64,000 nt of DNA, taken from NCBI RefSeq assembly GCF_001298525.1, contig NZ_CP012678.1, positions 1,302,001 to 1,366,000 of the forward strand, written 5' to 3'. This document shows, one piece after another, positions 10,683-22,154 of this stretch; within the stretch, counting starts at the first letter, position 1, and every line of letters starts with the position of its first letter. Made by a program: the position numbers and the translations under genes. The notes under the pieces were generated by a model. That model made no database searches. It was not told the origin of the DNA and was given only the letters and a program-made list of their open reading frames with translations. This stretch comes from Psychrobacter urativorans. Lineage in GTDB: Bacteria > Pseudomonadota > Gammaproteobacteria > Pseudomonadales > Moraxellaceae.

Positions 10683-11564
10683 TTATGAAACAGCGGCAGC
10701 ACCGCCAACGATTTCCGAAATTTCTCGGGTAATCGCCGCTTGACGCAGCTTGTTATAAACCAACTGTAAATCGTTAATGAGGTCACCAGCATTATCTGTT
10801 GCTGCTTTCATCGCAACCATACGCGACGACTGCTCAGAGGCAATGTTTTCCATTACCGCTTGATACACAATCGACTCAATATAGCGCCCCAGCAGACCAT
10901 CAATCAACGTTTTGATATCAGGCTCATAGATATAATCCCAGCTCAACTCAGTCTGTATGCCACTGTTTTCCTCATTCAGTGTACCTTCTGGTAGCGGCAC
11001 TAATTGAGTAATAGTTGGCTTTTGAGTCATCGCATTAATAAACTGATTATACACCACATAAATGCGGTCAATTTTGCCCTCATTATAATCGTCTAACATT
11101 GCTTGAACGGGAGCGTTTAGCTGCTCAAAGGTTGGGTTATCGCCATAATCTGTAATCGCTGAGGTCACTTTACCACCAAAGCTTTTAAAGAAGCTGACAC
11201 CTTTAGAACCAATAACTGCAAATTCAGCGTGTACAGACTGGTCTTGGTAGCTCTTAATATTTTTGCTTAATGCTTTAAATAAATTAATATTCAAGCCACC
11301 AGCAAGTCCGCGGTCAGAGGTGATAACGATGTAACCCACCTTATTAACTGGACGCGCTTCCATATACGGGTGTTTATAATCAGATGAAGCATGCACCAAA
11401 TGCGAGATAACCCGGCGCATACTATCAGCATACGGGCGCCCCACAACCATGCGCTCTTGGGCACGGCGCATTTTACTCGCAGCAACCATTTGCATGGCGC
11501 GGGTAATTTTCTGGGTGCTTTGAATACTGGTGACTTTGGCACGTATTTCTTTTAAGTTTGCCAT
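10683..11564 (-). CDS. atpG: F1Fo ATP synthase subunit gamma
   Basis: This is the rotor subunit of F1. The 293-residue protein starts [20 protein letters not shown] and ends with the signature [22 protein letters not shown]. The longer frame beginning at 11594 adds ten non-family residues and was not used. It lies between atpA and atpD. Confidence 0.97.
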   Translation of the reverse strand: MANLKEIRAKVTSIQSTQKITRAMQMVAASKMRRAQERMVVGRPYADSMRRVISHLVHASSDYKHPYMEARPVNKVGYIVITSDRGLAGGLNINLFKALSKNIKSYQDQSVHAEFAVIGSKGVSFFKSFGGKVTSAITDYGDNPTFEQLNAPVQAMLDDYNEGKIDRIYVVYNQFINAMTQKPTITQLVPLPEGTLNEENSGIQTELSWDYIYEPDIKTLIDGLLGRYIESIVYQAVMENIASEQSSRMVAMKAATDNAGDLINDLQLVYNKLRQAAITREISEIVGGAAAVS

Positions 11565-11742
11565 AATGATTCCAATATAGAGGGTTAAAAGCATTGGCGC
11601 AGTTCACAATTTTTTAATATAAAACAAGGTATTAATATCTCGTGGCACTACGCGATCACATGCCGTTGGTTGCGGGCAAAGCGGCACGACTGTCTATTAA
11701 TGACACCGTACCGCTAGTAAACAACCAACCAAACCCGTTAAA

Positions 11743-13287
11743 TTAATAACTGTGGTTTGTTTTAAAGGTCTCAATAGCTGACTTCAAACGACCTGCAATA
11801 TCATCATTATAGTTGGCAGTGTCATCAATCTCAGTCATTAGTGCTGCTTGCTCATCACGCATATAACGTAAGTAAGCTTCTTCAAAAGCACCGATTTTTT
11901 CAACCGGAATGTCTGATAAGAATCCTTCGTTTGATGCATAAATAACCGCCGCTTGTTCAGCAATAGACATCGGCTGATACTGCTTTTGTTTCATCAATTC
12001 AGTGACACGCTCACCGTGGTCAAGCTGTGCACGAGTGACATCATCAAGATCCGATGCAAACTGAGCAAATGCGGCAAGTTCACGATACTGTGCTAAAGCG
12101 GTACGGATACCACCAGATAGCTTTTTGATAATCTTAGTTTGCGCCGCACCACCAACACGTGATACCGAGATACCAGCGTTCACTGCCGGACGGATACCTG
12201 AGTTGAATAAGCTTGACTCTAAGAAAATCTGACCATCAGTAATTGAAATTACGTTAGTCGGTACGAATGCAGATACGTCACCAGCTTGGGTTTCAATAAT
12301 TGGTAGCGCGGTTAAAGAACCGGTTTTACCAACCACTTCACCATTGGTGAACTTTTCTACGTACGCGGCGTTTACGCGTGAGGCACGCTCAAGTAAACGT
12401 GAGTGTAAATAGAATACGTCACCAGGATAAGCTTCGCGACCTGGCGGACGACGTAATAGTAGTGAAATCTGACGATACGCAACCGCTTGTTTTGATAAAT
12501 CATCAAATACGATTAGTGCATCTTCACCGCGGTCACGGAAGTATTCGCCCATCGTACAACCTGAGTACGGTGCGATATACTGTAGTGCGGCTGGCTCTGA
12601 CGCAGAAGCTACAACAACAGTCGTATATTCAAGTGCGCCAGTTTGCTCAAGCTTACGAACCACGTTCGCAATCGTTGAGCGTTTTTGACCGATAGCCACA
12701 TAGACACACTTAATGCCAGAAGCTTTTTGCGCAATAATCGCATCGATTGCCATCGCCGTTTTACCGGTCTGACGGTCACCAATGATAAGCTCACGCTGAC
12801 CACGACCGATTGGAATCATGGTATCAACTGCTTTATAACCCGTCATTACTGGCTGATCTACTGACTGACGGTCGATAACGCCAGGGGCGATTTTTTCAAC
12901 TTTATCAGTAAGCTTGGCGTTGATAGGACCTTTGCCATCAATAGGGTTACCTAAAGCATCAACAACACGACCTAGCAGCTCAGGACCTACCGGAACTTCA
13001 AGAATGCGACCTGTACAATAGGCTTTTTGACCTTCTTGTAGTTTTAAGTAGTCACCAAGGACTACCGCGCCCACAGAATCACGCTCTAAGTTCAGCGCCA
13101 TACCATAGACTTCGCCTTCAAATTCAATCATCTCGCCATACATGGCATCTTCAAGACCATGAATTTGCACAATACCGTCAGATACTTTGACAATCGTGCC
13201 TTCATTCTTTGCAGTTGCACCTGCATCAAGGTCTTGAATGCGCTGCTTAATCAGATTACTGATTTCCGCTGGATTCAATTGTTGCAT
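11743..13287 (-). CDS. atpA: F1Fo ATP synthase subunit alpha
   Basis: This is the non-catalytic nucleotide-binding F1 subunit, 514 residues. Walker A is GDRQTGKTA (near residue 170) and the signature [17 protein letters not shown] contains the arginine finger in the beta-facing site. It begins [17 protein letters not shown] as is usual. An antisense frame of about 100 codons inside it is a shadow. Confidence 0.98.
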   Translation of the reverse strand: MQQLNPAEISNLIKQRIQDLDAGATAKNEGTIVKVSDGIVQIHGLEDAMYGEMIEFEGEVYGMALNLERDSVGAVVLGDYLKLQEGQKAYCTGRILEVPVGPELLGRVVDALGNPIDGKGPINAKLTDKVEKIAPGVIDRQSVDQPVMTGYKAVDTMIPIGRGQRELIIGDRQTGKTAMAIDAIIAQKASGIKCVYVAIGQKRSTIANVVRKLEQTGALEYTTVVVASASEPAALQYIAPYSGCTMGEYFRDRGEDALIVFDDLSKQAVAYRQISLLLRRPPGREAYPGDVFYLHSRLLERASRVNAAYVEKFTNGEVVGKTGSLTALPIIETQAGDVSAFVPTNVISITDGQIFLESSLFNSGIRPAVNAGISVSRVGGAAQTKIIKKLSGGIRTALAQYRELAAFAQFASDLDDVTRAQLDHGERVTELMKQKQYQPMSIAEQAAVIYASNEGFLSDIPVEKIGAFEEAYLRYMRDEQAALMTEIDDTANYNDDIAGRLKSAIETFKTNHSY

Positions 13288-13384
13288 TGCCGTGTTTCCT
13301 TTAATTTATGATAACCCGCCCACTGACTTAAATACTCTTATATCACGCACACCCGATAAGGCAAGTTTGCGTTCATGATTGGTA

Positions 13385-14008
13385 TTAGGCCGTTAGCTGT
13401 GTTTTTAACTGTTGTAACTTGCCACGCATGGAATCATCAATGACTTTATCGCCAACCTTGATGGTTGCGCCTGCCAAAAGACTTGCATCAACCGACTCAT
13501 GAATCACTACGCTGGCATTAAGCGAGGCAGCAAGACGTGATTGCAACAGCTCGCGCTGCGCATCGGTTAAAGGATAGGCAGAGGTCACATAAGCGTCAAG
13601 TTGCTTTAAGCTTAACGCCTTATGATGACGATAATGCTCATAAACTTCAGGCAGCAGCGCCAGACGCTCGTGCTCTGATAACTGAATAACGAAGTTGCTA
13701 AGCTCGGTTGATACTGGTGGATAGCGGACGTTACCGTCATGACTATGACCTTGGTTATTTTTCAATAACAACTTAAAGGCAGAATCATTATCGCTCGCCA
13801 CTTGTGTATCATAAAGATCGACCAAAACGGCTGACTTTTGCTCAGCAGAAACGGCTGGATTGTCTAGCAATGGTTGGAACGACGTGTCTTTGACAATCGT
13901 ACTGGCAATAAACAAGAAGTCTTCCCACTCATTTACTACCCCGTTCTCATTGGCATAGTCAAACGCGGCTTTAGCGTAGGGTCGTGCTAAGGTTGATAAG
14001 TCAGCCAT
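13385..14008 (-). CDS. atpH: F1Fo ATP synthase subunit delta
   Basis: This peripheral-stalk subunit links F1 to the b subunits. The 207-residue protein starts [20 protein letters not shown] and has the C-terminal signature [19 protein letters not shown]. It is about 29 residues longer than the usual 178; the extra segment lies roughly at residues 67-100 and contains the polar stretch [17 protein letters not shown], with normal delta sequence resuming at [20 protein letters not shown]. It lies between atpF (13 bases) and atpA. Confidence 0.95.
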   Translation of the reverse strand: MADLSTLARPYAKAAFDYANENGVVNEWEDFLFIASTIVKDTSFQPLLDNPAVSAEQKSAVLVDLYDTQVASDNDSAFKLLLKNNQGHSHDGNVRYPPVSTELSNFVIQLSEHERLALLPEVYEHYRHHKALSLKQLDAYVTSAYPLTDAQRELLQSRLAASLNASVVIHESVDASLLAGATIKVGDKVIDDSMRGKLQQLKTQLTA

Positions 14009-14021
14009 TATATCCTCACAA

Positions 14022-14492
14022 TTACAGCTTCGCCGCCAGTTGGTCTAACATTTTGGCATGTGTTTGCATATCGACTTTGTCTTGCAAAATCTTCTCAGCA
14101 CCCAATACTGCAAGCTCTGCCACTTGAGCACGTAATGATTCACGGGCTTGATTGATCTCTTGATCAATGGCAGTTTGCGCTTGTTGACGGATACGTTCGC
14201 CTTCCACTTGGGCTTGCGATTTAGCATCTTCAACAAGTTGGTTGGCGCTTTTATTCGCCTGCTCAATTAATGCAGCCGCTTTTGTCTTAGCCAAATCAAG
14301 CTCTTGCTGTACATCTTGCTCAGCGGTTGCCAAGTCTGCTTTTGCTTTTTCAGCAGCACTTAAGCCTTCAGCAATTTTACGCTGACGGTCATTAATTGCG
14401 CCAATAAGTGGTGGCCACACGAATTTCATGCAGAACATCACAAAGATTGCAAAAGCAATGGCTTGACCGATGAGGGTAGAATTGATATTCAC
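14022..14492 (-). CDS. atpF: F1Fo ATP synthase subunit b
   Basis: This is the peripheral stator stalk, 156 residues: one N-terminal membrane helix ([20 protein letters not shown]) followed by a long alpha-helical coiled coil rich in A, E, K and Q. The start codon is GTG, with AGAGGTGAT upstream, and the encoded [10 protein letters not shown] is the normal N-terminus of the family. There is one b gene, as expected for two identical copies per enzyme. Confidence 0.97.
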   Translation of the reverse strand: MNINSTLIGQAIAFAIFVMFCMKFVWPPLIGAINDRQRKIAEGLSAAEKAKADLATAEQDVQQELDLAKTKAAALIEQANKSANQLVEDAKSQAQVEGERIRQQAQTAIDQEINQARESLRAQVAELAVLGAEKILQDKVDMQTHAKMLDQLAAKL

Positions 14493-14608
14493 GTGATCAC
14501 CTCTTTGTTAATGAAAAATCAGTGTCATTGATCATATTTGACAGTCAAATTTCGATGCGGTGCATCTATAAATATTGACCATCAAACATTTACAACTGAG
14601 CTTTCTGA

Positions 14609-14875
<267 letters not shown>

Positions 14876-14890
14876 CTATTGAATGTCTAA

Positions 14891-15769
<879 letters not shown>

Positions 15770-15960
15770 TTATTAATCAACGATTTAATCAACTACCAAA
15801 AAATACGGTTGTCATCTGATGAATAGTTTAGCGCGGCAATTTGCATCGTTTAAAATACCTGCAAATCATCGTACTCAAGCTATCATGTAATCAACAACAC
15901 CCAACCTATAGAACTGATGCAAGTACCTGATTTTATTAGCTTTTTATAAAATTTAGCTAT

Positions 15961-15996
15961 CAAAAAAGGGCTTAATAGTAGTAATTACCAGCCCTT
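15961..15996 (-). terminator. Terminator/attenuator upstream of atpB
   Basis: On the minus strand the stem AAGGGCT/AGCCCTT (15990-15996 with 15966-15972) closes a 17-base loop and is followed by a run of T. It lies about 200 bases before the atpB start, so it ends or attenuates any transcript coming from the atpI side. Confidence 0.7.
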
Positions 15997-16146
15997 GGTA
16001 TCTGCACATGAAAATATCATGTTAGTACTTGCTCATATCCTTGTAGCAAGATTAATGCTTAATACAACACGTTTAAGCAAAACATTTAACTGTGTATCTT
16101 AATGCAGCGTTGTATTCGTGTAAAGTAAATTATCTGTTTTTTATTC

Positions 16147-16174
16147 ATTGTATCAGTAAGGTGGCAGCTGTCAG
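16147..16174 (-). promoter_or_regulatory. Putative promoter in the atp leader region
   Basis: On the minus strand CTGACA (16169-16174) and TACAAT (16147-16152) are separated by 16 bases; each box differs from consensus at one position. A transcript starting near 16140 and ending at the hairpin at 15961 would be about 180 bases long. Confidence 0.55.
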
Positions 16175-16649
16175 CGTTTAGCAATCTAGCTTTGCGCTCA
16201 TAAATAAATTGTAAAACTTTATTTTTATACTGTCTTTACTTTATGTTTTATATCTTAAATCCGCTAATAACGCTCATTATGACATTAAATGTGACGATTC
16301 ATATCGTTTTATAATAAAAATGAGTCGCGTTTTACTTTAAATACATTTCTTATTTAGGTTTATTAATATTAGAAGACGTTATTTACTAGTACATTTAATG
16401 CTATTGATATATTTAACGGTGCTGAGTTAGCCGTAAAGAAATTGGACGGCAGGGTGACCTCATGAGCGCTATTGATAACGATATACTATTAATACTGGTG
16501 TACTTTTAATGACAATATGTTCTTAATGACAATATAGTTTGTAAGCAGTATCTTGGTTATAAGTATCTTGGTTACCCTGAACGACGGTAGATCACAAAAG
16601 CTCAGTTCAATTTAATTATTATCTCTGAGCAATTGTATTGTTACGGTCG

Positions 16650-17048
16650 TTAGCGTATGTGCCACAACATCCAACTGTGACTAATCTGCATTACCATAAA
16701 ACCGATAAACAGCGCAGGTGCTGATAGGGGTTGTATGGTAATAAAAATTAGTGCGAAACCAAACACGGTCAGTAGCCATTTGACCATCTGACCCCGATAT
16801 AGCTGGCTGACAATACGTCCGCGCGCGCGATATCCGGTATGCCAAAAGATAAAACTAGCAAAAACCACTTGGGTGGCAAAACTTAATAGCGCACCGATGG
16901 CTAGACTTTTTGCGGCGATAAGCTGCGTATGCAGCCACGCGACATCTACTATCCCAGCAATAACAATCAGGATAAATAATATCCATGCTTGTCGTTTGAG
17001 ATAAATGCCAATATTATCTTTTTGCGTGCGTTTGGCAGGCTTGGTCAT
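16650..17048 (-). CDS. atpI: ATP synthase subunit I
   Basis: This is a non-essential assembly factor thought to help build or insert the c-ring. The 132-residue protein has a short basic N-terminus and four hydrophobic helices (from WILFILIVIAGIVDVAWL to PALFIGFMVMQISHSWML), the architecture of AtpI. Its ATG at 17048 is on the same strand as the atp operon, but a gap of about 890 bases with a terminator separates it from atpB, so co-transcription is doubtful. Confidence 0.85.
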   Translation of the reverse strand: MTKPAKRTQKDNIGIYLKRQAWILFILIVIAGIVDVAWLHTQLIAAKSLAIGALLSFATQVVFASFIFWHTGYRARGRIVSQLYRGQMVKWLLTVFGFALIFITIQPLSAPALFIGFMVMQISHSWMLWHIR

Positions 17049-17147
17049 CAGCTATCCTATAATATAGCGTTGGGATAATAGCAGCACAAAAGCAGACTTA
17101 TCCGTGAATGTCTCACTATACAGGCATCACCTTTAACCAAAATTAAA

Positions 17148-17168
17148 CGCTCCTCATTATAGGGAGCG
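17148..17168 (-). terminator. Weak hairpin after znuA
   Basis: The inverted repeat CGCTCC/GGAGCG has a nine-base loop and is followed on the minus strand by TTTAATTTT. It lies about 110 bases after znuA and may end its transcript; the U tract is interrupted, so it is only a weak candidate. Confidence 0.4.
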
Positions 17169-17278
17169 GACGCCTGTTAAGCAAGTAAAATGTGAGGTTT
17201 GTCAGCCATTTAGAGCCAAACAGGTGGTGCTTTTGATGATCACCCTTACTTGCTAGGTGAATCTGTCGCCTGATAATT

Positions 17279-18235
17279 TTATGAAATACAGTTTACTATC
17301 TGCTGCGCCATACTTAACCAACCGCTCACGAAGTCTTTACTTGCGCTCATATCTTCGACTTGGACGGTGCTTTTTACCGGTTGGAGTTTGGCAAGTAAAC
17401 CTTTGGCAGGCTCACCTTGACTAACTAAGCACATTTGCTTCATCGGACGCTGCTCATTAAGCCAGCGCAGTTGACTGGCTTTGGGTGCTAAATGATGGTC
17501 TGTGCTTAGGCTGCCGATAAACTGTAGATGCAAAGCCGGTTCCATATATTGATAGGCATCATGGTACGCCCAATAAGGTCGTTTTTTATTATTCTGCTGC
17601 TGCATTTTAGCGACAGCGGCATCCATGCGCTGGGCGAATTTTTGCGTATTGGCTTGATAGAGCTTTTTATATTGCGGATTGGCATGACTATGAATGACGG
17701 CAAGAGCGCGGGTAATTGCTTTGGCGTTTTCAGGATCTAGCCAAATATGAGGATCTAGTGTGCCAGCAATGGGCATAGATTTTACGTCACGGAGCGGATG
17801 ACGGTTAAACGCTTTAAAGTTAAACAACGAGATAGCATTGGGCGCGGTATTGAGAGTGGTTGCCAAGTTGTTCTCTAGCGATGCACCAAACCAAACCACA
17901 AAGGTGCTGTCTTGAATGGCTTTAATATCGCCCGGGCTGATACTGCCATGATGACCCACCTCCCCTGCTTGCAATAATTGCTTAGCAGGCGGTGCGCCTT
18001 CTGTTACTGCCTGACTGAGCAAAAACAGCGGATAGTTACTGACGCTAACCGTGGCTGCTTGAGCACTTAGCATCATCACTGAGCCTAATAGCATGATAGA
18101 CGCGGCTATCCAGCGCTTAGGTTGGCGTAATAGTGTGCTTCCTTGGCGCAAAAATGCTTTTCTAATTGGTCCAACTTTAGCTTGAGAGAGGTTATTATTA
18201 GCCGCGTTGGCGCAGCGTTGATGATTGGCAGTCAT
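17279..18235 (-). CDS. znuA: Zinc ABC transporter substrate-binding protein ZnuA
   Basis: This periplasmic zinc-binding protein hands Zn2+ to ZnuBC. It has 318 residues, with an unusually long polar lead of about 40 residues before the signal hydrophobic segment (IAASIMLLGSVMMLSAQA, cleavage after AQA). Candidate zinc ligands are histidines in EVGHHGSISPGD, DPHIWLDPENA and YHDAYQYM, and there is a further HH in STDHHLAPK. The His/Asp-rich loop seen in many ZnuA proteins is missing. The ATG at 18235 follows AGGAT. It is divergent from zur and shares the Zur operator. Confidence 0.9.
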   Translation of the reverse strand: MTANHQRCANAANNNLSQAKVGPIRKAFLRQGSTLLRQPKRWIAASIMLLGSVMMLSAQAATVSVSNYPLFLLSQAVTEGAPPAKQLLQAGEVGHHGSISPGDIKAIQDSTFVVWFGASLENNLATTLNTAPNAISLFNFKAFNRHPLRDVKSMPIAGTLDPHIWLDPENAKAITRALAVIHSHANPQYKKLYQANTQKFAQRMDAAVAKMQQQNNKKRPYWAYHDAYQYMEPALHLQFIGSLSTDHHLAPKASQLRWLNEQRPMKQMCLVSQGEPAKGLLAKLQPVKSTVQVEDMSASKDFVSGWLSMAQQIVNCIS

Positions 18236-18316
18236 GTGGTCATTATCCTATGCGGTATATTTTCAAAAAGTGTGGTGAGGATTTATGATTATAATTTTAT
18301 TATTCAATCTGCATTA

Positions 18317-18331
18317 TGTTATACTATAACA
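18317..18331. promoter_or_regulatory. Zur-box-like operator
   Basis: A 15-base palindrome, TGTTATACTATAACA, lies in the znuA-zur intergenic region. It matches the core of the known gammaproteobacterial Zur operator (GTTATAnTATAAC). It is placed to let zinc-loaded Zur repress both the znuA transcript and the zur-znuC-znuB transcript. Confidence 0.85.
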
Positions 18332-18366
18332 ATTGAAAGCGCACGATTATTTTGGGGGTTCGTACG

Positions 18367-18915
18367 GTGTCTATTTCTTCATCGGTCTGTGACCATGTAC
18401 ATGATGTGCAACAATTGACGTCTACTGATGTGAATGACCGTCTGATAGCAGCCGAAGAGCAATGCCGCATACGTGGGGTAAGATTTACGCTGCTACGTCA
18501 GCAGATATATGCACTGATATTGCAAGCCGATAAACCAGTTGGGGCTTATGATTTGATTACCCAATTGCAGCAAACGCGCTTAGCAGAAATAGAGCATGCT
18601 GAGACCATTAACAACGGTGACGCAAAAAAAGTGACGCAAAAAAATGTTGCACCGCCGACGGTTTATCGTAGCCTAGAGTTTTTATTGGCAGAGAACTTGA
18701 TTCATCAGCTGACCTCCATTAACGCCTACGTGCCTTGCTGTCATCCACGCGCGCAACATACCGCCGCTTTTTTGATTTGTGAGCAGTGCCAGCGTGTACA
18801 AGAATGTAGTAGCGTGCCGGTGCAAGAAATCATGAGCTTTGCGGAACACGATGTTGGCTTTACGGTCACGCGTAGTGTTATTGAGCTGAGTGGACGCTGT
18901 CAAACTTGTCATTAA
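18367..18915 (+). CDS. zur: Zinc uptake regulator Zur (Fur family)
   Basis: This zinc-sensing repressor has 182 residues from the chosen GTG: an N-terminal winged helix (IRGVRFTLLRQQIYALIL, PTVYRSLEFLLAENLIHQL) and a C-terminal metal-binding domain with C-x2-C pairs CEQC and CQTC plus CCHP, H and E residues. An insertion of about 20 residues (RLAEIEHAETINNGDAKKVT) extends the loop before the recognition helix. The start is uncertain: an in-frame TTG lies five codons upstream, but GTG at 18367 has GGGGG nine bases before it. It is the first gene of zur-znuC-znuB, and the genetic context confirms Zur rather than Fur. Confidence 0.9.
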   Translation: MSISSSVCDHVHDVQQLTSTDVNDRLIAAEEQCRIRGVRFTLLRQQIYALILQADKPVGAYDLITQLQQTRLAEIEHAETINNGDAKKVTQKNVAPPTVYRSLEFLLAENLIHQLTSINAYVPCCHPRAQHTAAFLICEQCQRVQECSSVPVQEIMSFAEHDVGFTVTRSVIELSGRCQTCH

Positions 18916-19015
18916 TCGCTTAGCCACATATCTTTGCTATTTTTATCGCCCGTTTTTTTATTGACCATTTTTTATTGACAGTTACCCTCACTTTTAACTT
19001 ATTCGCTGTGACCTC

Positions 19016-19822
19016 ATGAGCCCATTTGCATCCCCATTACGTCAACCTTCTACTTCTGCGCTTGATAATGGCACGGTTGAAAATAAATCTAATGACAATA
19101 GTACTCAGCTACTGAGTTTAAATGATGTCAACTTTGATATTGGCAGGCAGCGTTTGGTTTCCCATATTAATATTGATATCGCGGTCGATGAAACGGTGAG
19201 CTTAATAGGACCGAATGGCGCGGGTAAGTCAACGTTGGTCAAGCTGATTTTAGGCTTAATCAGCCCTACTAAAGGTCAAATTACCGCGCATCAAGCGCTA
19301 CAACTTGGCTATGTGCCGCAACGATTTTCAGTGCCACCCATCTTGCCGCTACGGGTGCAAGACCTGCTAGCGCAAGCGGATAAACGCCGGTTGAATGATA
19401 CCCAGCGCCAGTTTATTTTTGATAATTTATCATTGACGCATTTACTACCGCGACAAATGCTGCATTTATCTGGTGGTGAAACTCAGCGTGTATTATTAGC
19501 GCGCGCCTTGTTAGATAAGCCCAATCTGTTGATTTTGGATGAGCCGATGCAAGGTCTTGATCCGGATACTGAAGTTTGGCTGTATAAGTTTATTGATGAG
19601 CTGCCTGATTTTTTACGCTGTGCCATGTTAGTGGTCTCCCATGACTTGCATTGGGTCATGAAAGGCAGTCGACGCGTGATTTGTCTCAATAAGCACATTT
19701 GCTGCGAGGGCAAACCAAGCGAGCTTGCGACGACTGCTGAGTTCCAACAGCTGTTCGGTCATCATTACGAGCAACCGTATGTCCATCAGCCCCACGCTTG
19801 TGAGCATCATGCCCCAAATTAG
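19016..19822 (+). CDS. znuC: Zinc ABC transporter ATP-binding protein ZnuC
   Basis: This cytoplasmic ATPase of the zinc importer has 268 residues. Walker A is GPNGAGKST, the ABC signature is LSGGETQRVLLARALL, Walker B is LLILDEPMQGLD and the switch histidine is in VVSHDLHWV. A histidine-rich C-terminus (YVHQPHACEHHAPN) may bind zinc. About 35 unusual polar residues precede the ABC domain. It lies 100 bases after zur and 99 bases before znuB. Confidence 0.95.
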   Translation: MSPFASPLRQPSTSALDNGTVENKSNDNSTQLLSLNDVNFDIGRQRLVSHINIDIAVDETVSLIGPNGAGKSTLVKLILGLISPTKGQITAHQALQLGYVPQRFSVPPILPLRVQDLLAQADKRRLNDTQRQFIFDNLSLTHLLPRQMLHLSGGETQRVLLARALLDKPNLLILDEPMQGLDPDTEVWLYKFIDELPDFLRCAMLVVSHDLHWVMKGSRRVICLNKHICCEGKPSELATTAEFQQLFGHHYEQPYVHQPHACEHHAPN

Positions 19823-19921
19823 TGGAAAGTTGCGCTAGGCGTGCCGTCTCGTTGACTACTTTGCCTTGCTTTACTCCCTTTCTCTCTTTCTCTTTATTAA
19901 AAGCTTTAACGGATACCTGTT

Positions 19922-20737
19922 ATGACCGCTTGGTTAGCCATCATTGCCCCTGCTTGGATTGCCGGCAGTATTTTAGGATTGCTGTCAGCGCCGCTTGGTT
20001 GCTTAGTATTATGGCGACGGATGGCGTTTTTTGCCGACGCTTTAGCCCACGGAACGCTATTGGGTGTCGCCCTTGCGGTGTTGTGGCAGTTGCCCATGGG
20101 CATTGGCGTTGCTATGGTCAGCGTGATGGTGGTGGTAGGCTTGGTAGTGATTGATGATGAGCGCCTGCCAGTCGATGCGGTGTTAGCCGTTGTCTCTGTC
20201 ACGCTGCTGTGCTTAGGATTATTAACCTTAACCCAGTTAACCGATCAGCAAGCCAATGTTTTAGGATTTTTGTTTGGTAATTTGCTAGATATTGATTGGG
20301 CAGATTTACCCCTACTTGCCGGTAGTGTGTTGGTAGGCTTAGGATTTTTAATTTATATTTGGTCAGCACAAGTGAAGCTTGCTACTCACGAAGCACTAGC
20401 GCGTATTCAAGGTATCAATCCAACACGGCAGCGGCTATTCTTTATGGGTGTACTCGCCGGATTTTGTGCCATCGCGTTGCAAGCGGTGGGGAGCTTACTC
20501 ATCAGTGGCTTGTTGGTATTACCTGCATTAACAGCGCGTTTATATTCTAGCGCGCCAAAGCAGATGGTCATTATCGCGCTGCTAGTGGCACAAGTGGGCG
20601 TAACGTTGGGGATTTGGGGTAGTATTTGGTTAGATATTCAAACGGGACTGGCGATTGTTTTAGTGTTGGCGATTCTGTTTTTTGCGGCATTAATCGTATC
20701 AAATTTTTGGACAGCGAATCGTCAATCACGCTACTAA
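19922..20737 (+). CDS. znuB: Zinc ABC transporter permease ZnuB
   Basis: This is the inner-membrane permease of the zinc importer, a 271-residue ABC-3 family protein with seven to nine hydrophobic segments. The motif FFADALAHGTLLGVALA near residues 37-53 is typical of the family, as is the late VGSLLISGLLVLPALTARL. It completes the zur-znuC-znuB unit. Confidence 0.95.
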   Translation: MTAWLAIIAPAWIAGSILGLLSAPLGCLVLWRRMAFFADALAHGTLLGVALAVLWQLPMGIGVAMVSVMVVVGLVVIDDERLPVDAVLAVVSVTLLCLGLLTLTQLTDQQANVLGFLFGNLLDIDWADLPLLAGSVLVGLGFLIYIWSAQVKLATHEALARIQGINPTRQRLFFMGVLAGFCAIALQAVGSLLISGLLVLPALTARLYSSAPKQMVIIALLVAQVGVTLGIWGSIWLDIQTGLAIVLVLAILFFAALIVSNFWTANRQSRY

Positions 20738-20967
20738 AACCTCCACGAGATATGACACTTTATTGCTGTTTATCACGTACTTATTCAACTTTATTTGGCA
20801 AATATCGCTAGGGCTTTTCTAAAATATATGTTATAAACCGCCTAAATATAATTGTATATGATATTTAACTGACCACGCCATTAAACAGATGTATGAAATG
20901 ATAGGATAAAAATAGCTATTGCTCTGTGATAGCAACGACTGTTTTGGCATGCTGAGGGACAGACCCT

Positions 20968-21801
20968 ATGCGAAGCTATCCCCCCTATAATCTTAGTACA
21001 CCAGATAAGCAACTAAACGTGCTGCAAATCACTGATTTGCATTTATCGATGCATGATATCTGTCTTAATGATGTAGTCGCTACCGTTAACTGTCGGCAAC
21101 GCTTTGAAGCTGTGTTACAGCAAGCGCTAAATGAAGACATTCGCTGTGATTTAATCGTGGTGACAGGCGACTTAGTAGATGAAGTACAACCCGCTATTTA
21201 CGATTATATTTTTGCGGTACTAGACGCTACCAATATTCCTTATGCCTGTATTGCGGGTAACCATGATGTGACCGATGAAACGGGTAGAGAGCTACCTTTT
21301 TTTCAACGTCAGCTGGTCGCCAAATCTGCTGATCCACGCTTACTCAGTCGCCATGTGATTCACACGGACGATTGGCAGTTGTTATTTTTGGACTCGGCTA
21401 TAGCAGGCAAGGTGGCGGGTGAAATTACTCCTACTGATATTGATTGGTTGTGTGCGCAGCTGAGCGCCTGTGATAAGCCGGCATTTTTAGCATTACATCA
21501 TCACGTGCTCCCCATGCACTCTGACTGGATAGATGAGTATATTGCTAAAAATGCAGAGACTTTTTGGCAGCGTATGGATGATTTTAGCCATCTTCGCGTG
21601 GTCATCAGCGGTCATACCCATCAAGAACAAGCGCGTGAACATCAGGGTGTGACCGTCTATAATACTCCTTCTACTTGCTATCAGTTCAAGCCTTATGAAA
21701 ACGACTTTGCTTATGATAACCATGCACGCCCCGGTTATCGCTGGTTGCAATTAGCCAACAATGGACAGGTTGCAAGCTGGGTAAAAAGATTGGATACTTG
21801 A
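20968..21801 (+). CDS. cpdA: 3',5'-cyclic AMP phosphodiesterase CpdA
   Basis: This metallophosphoesterase of 277 residues is predicted to hydrolyse cAMP in the cytoplasm. The di-metal motifs are present in order: ITDLHLS (D-x-H), VTGDLVD, GNHD, LALHHH and SGHTHQ. The layout and length fit CpdA/Icc (E. coli 275 residues). It stands alone between the zinc operon and dksA; the assignment to cAMP rather than another phosphodiester is by family. Confidence 0.88.
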   Translation: MRSYPPYNLSTPDKQLNVLQITDLHLSMHDICLNDVVATVNCRQRFEAVLQQALNEDIRCDLIVVTGDLVDEVQPAIYDYIFAVLDATNIPYACIAGNHDVTDETGRELPFFQRQLVAKSADPRLLSRHVIHTDDWQLLFLDSAIAGKVAGEITPTDIDWLCAQLSACDKPAFLALHHHVLPMHSDWIDEYIAKNAETFWQRMDDFSHLRVVISGHTHQEQAREHQGVTVYNTPSTCYQFKPYENDFAYDNHARPGYRWLQLANNGQVASWVKRLDT

Positions 21802-22154
21802 CCGCCAGTATTATTGACCTAAATCACATAACTGCTATATTAATAAGTGATAGCCATCATAAATACTGTCATAACAAACTGCCATACTATTGACAATCAC
21901 AAGCAGTAAAATACATGAATAATAAAAATAATAAATTTTAAAATCGATAAGCAAAATGAGATAGAAGCTATTATTATCTAGATACTCTATTAATGGCTAG
22001 GATAACCAAGGCGATTGAGTAGCGCTAGCGCTTACGTTGTTCAGTAATAACGCGTTCCTTAGCAGTACAGTTCTGACCTATAGTAAAAATTTTTACGTCT
22101 TGTTTTTTTATAATGTCGTTTTGTTGAATTAATTTGAAAAAGTAGGAGACCCAT
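21802..22154. other. Intergenic region upstream of dksA
   Basis: About 350 AT-rich bases. A perfect -10 hexamer TATAAT lies at 22109-22114, 41 bases before dksA, but no good -35 box stands at the right distance. I see nothing else. Confidence 0.45.

Noticed and set aside
12378-12695. 105-codon frame antisense to atpA
   Set aside because: Shadow of a strongly conserved gene; no family features.
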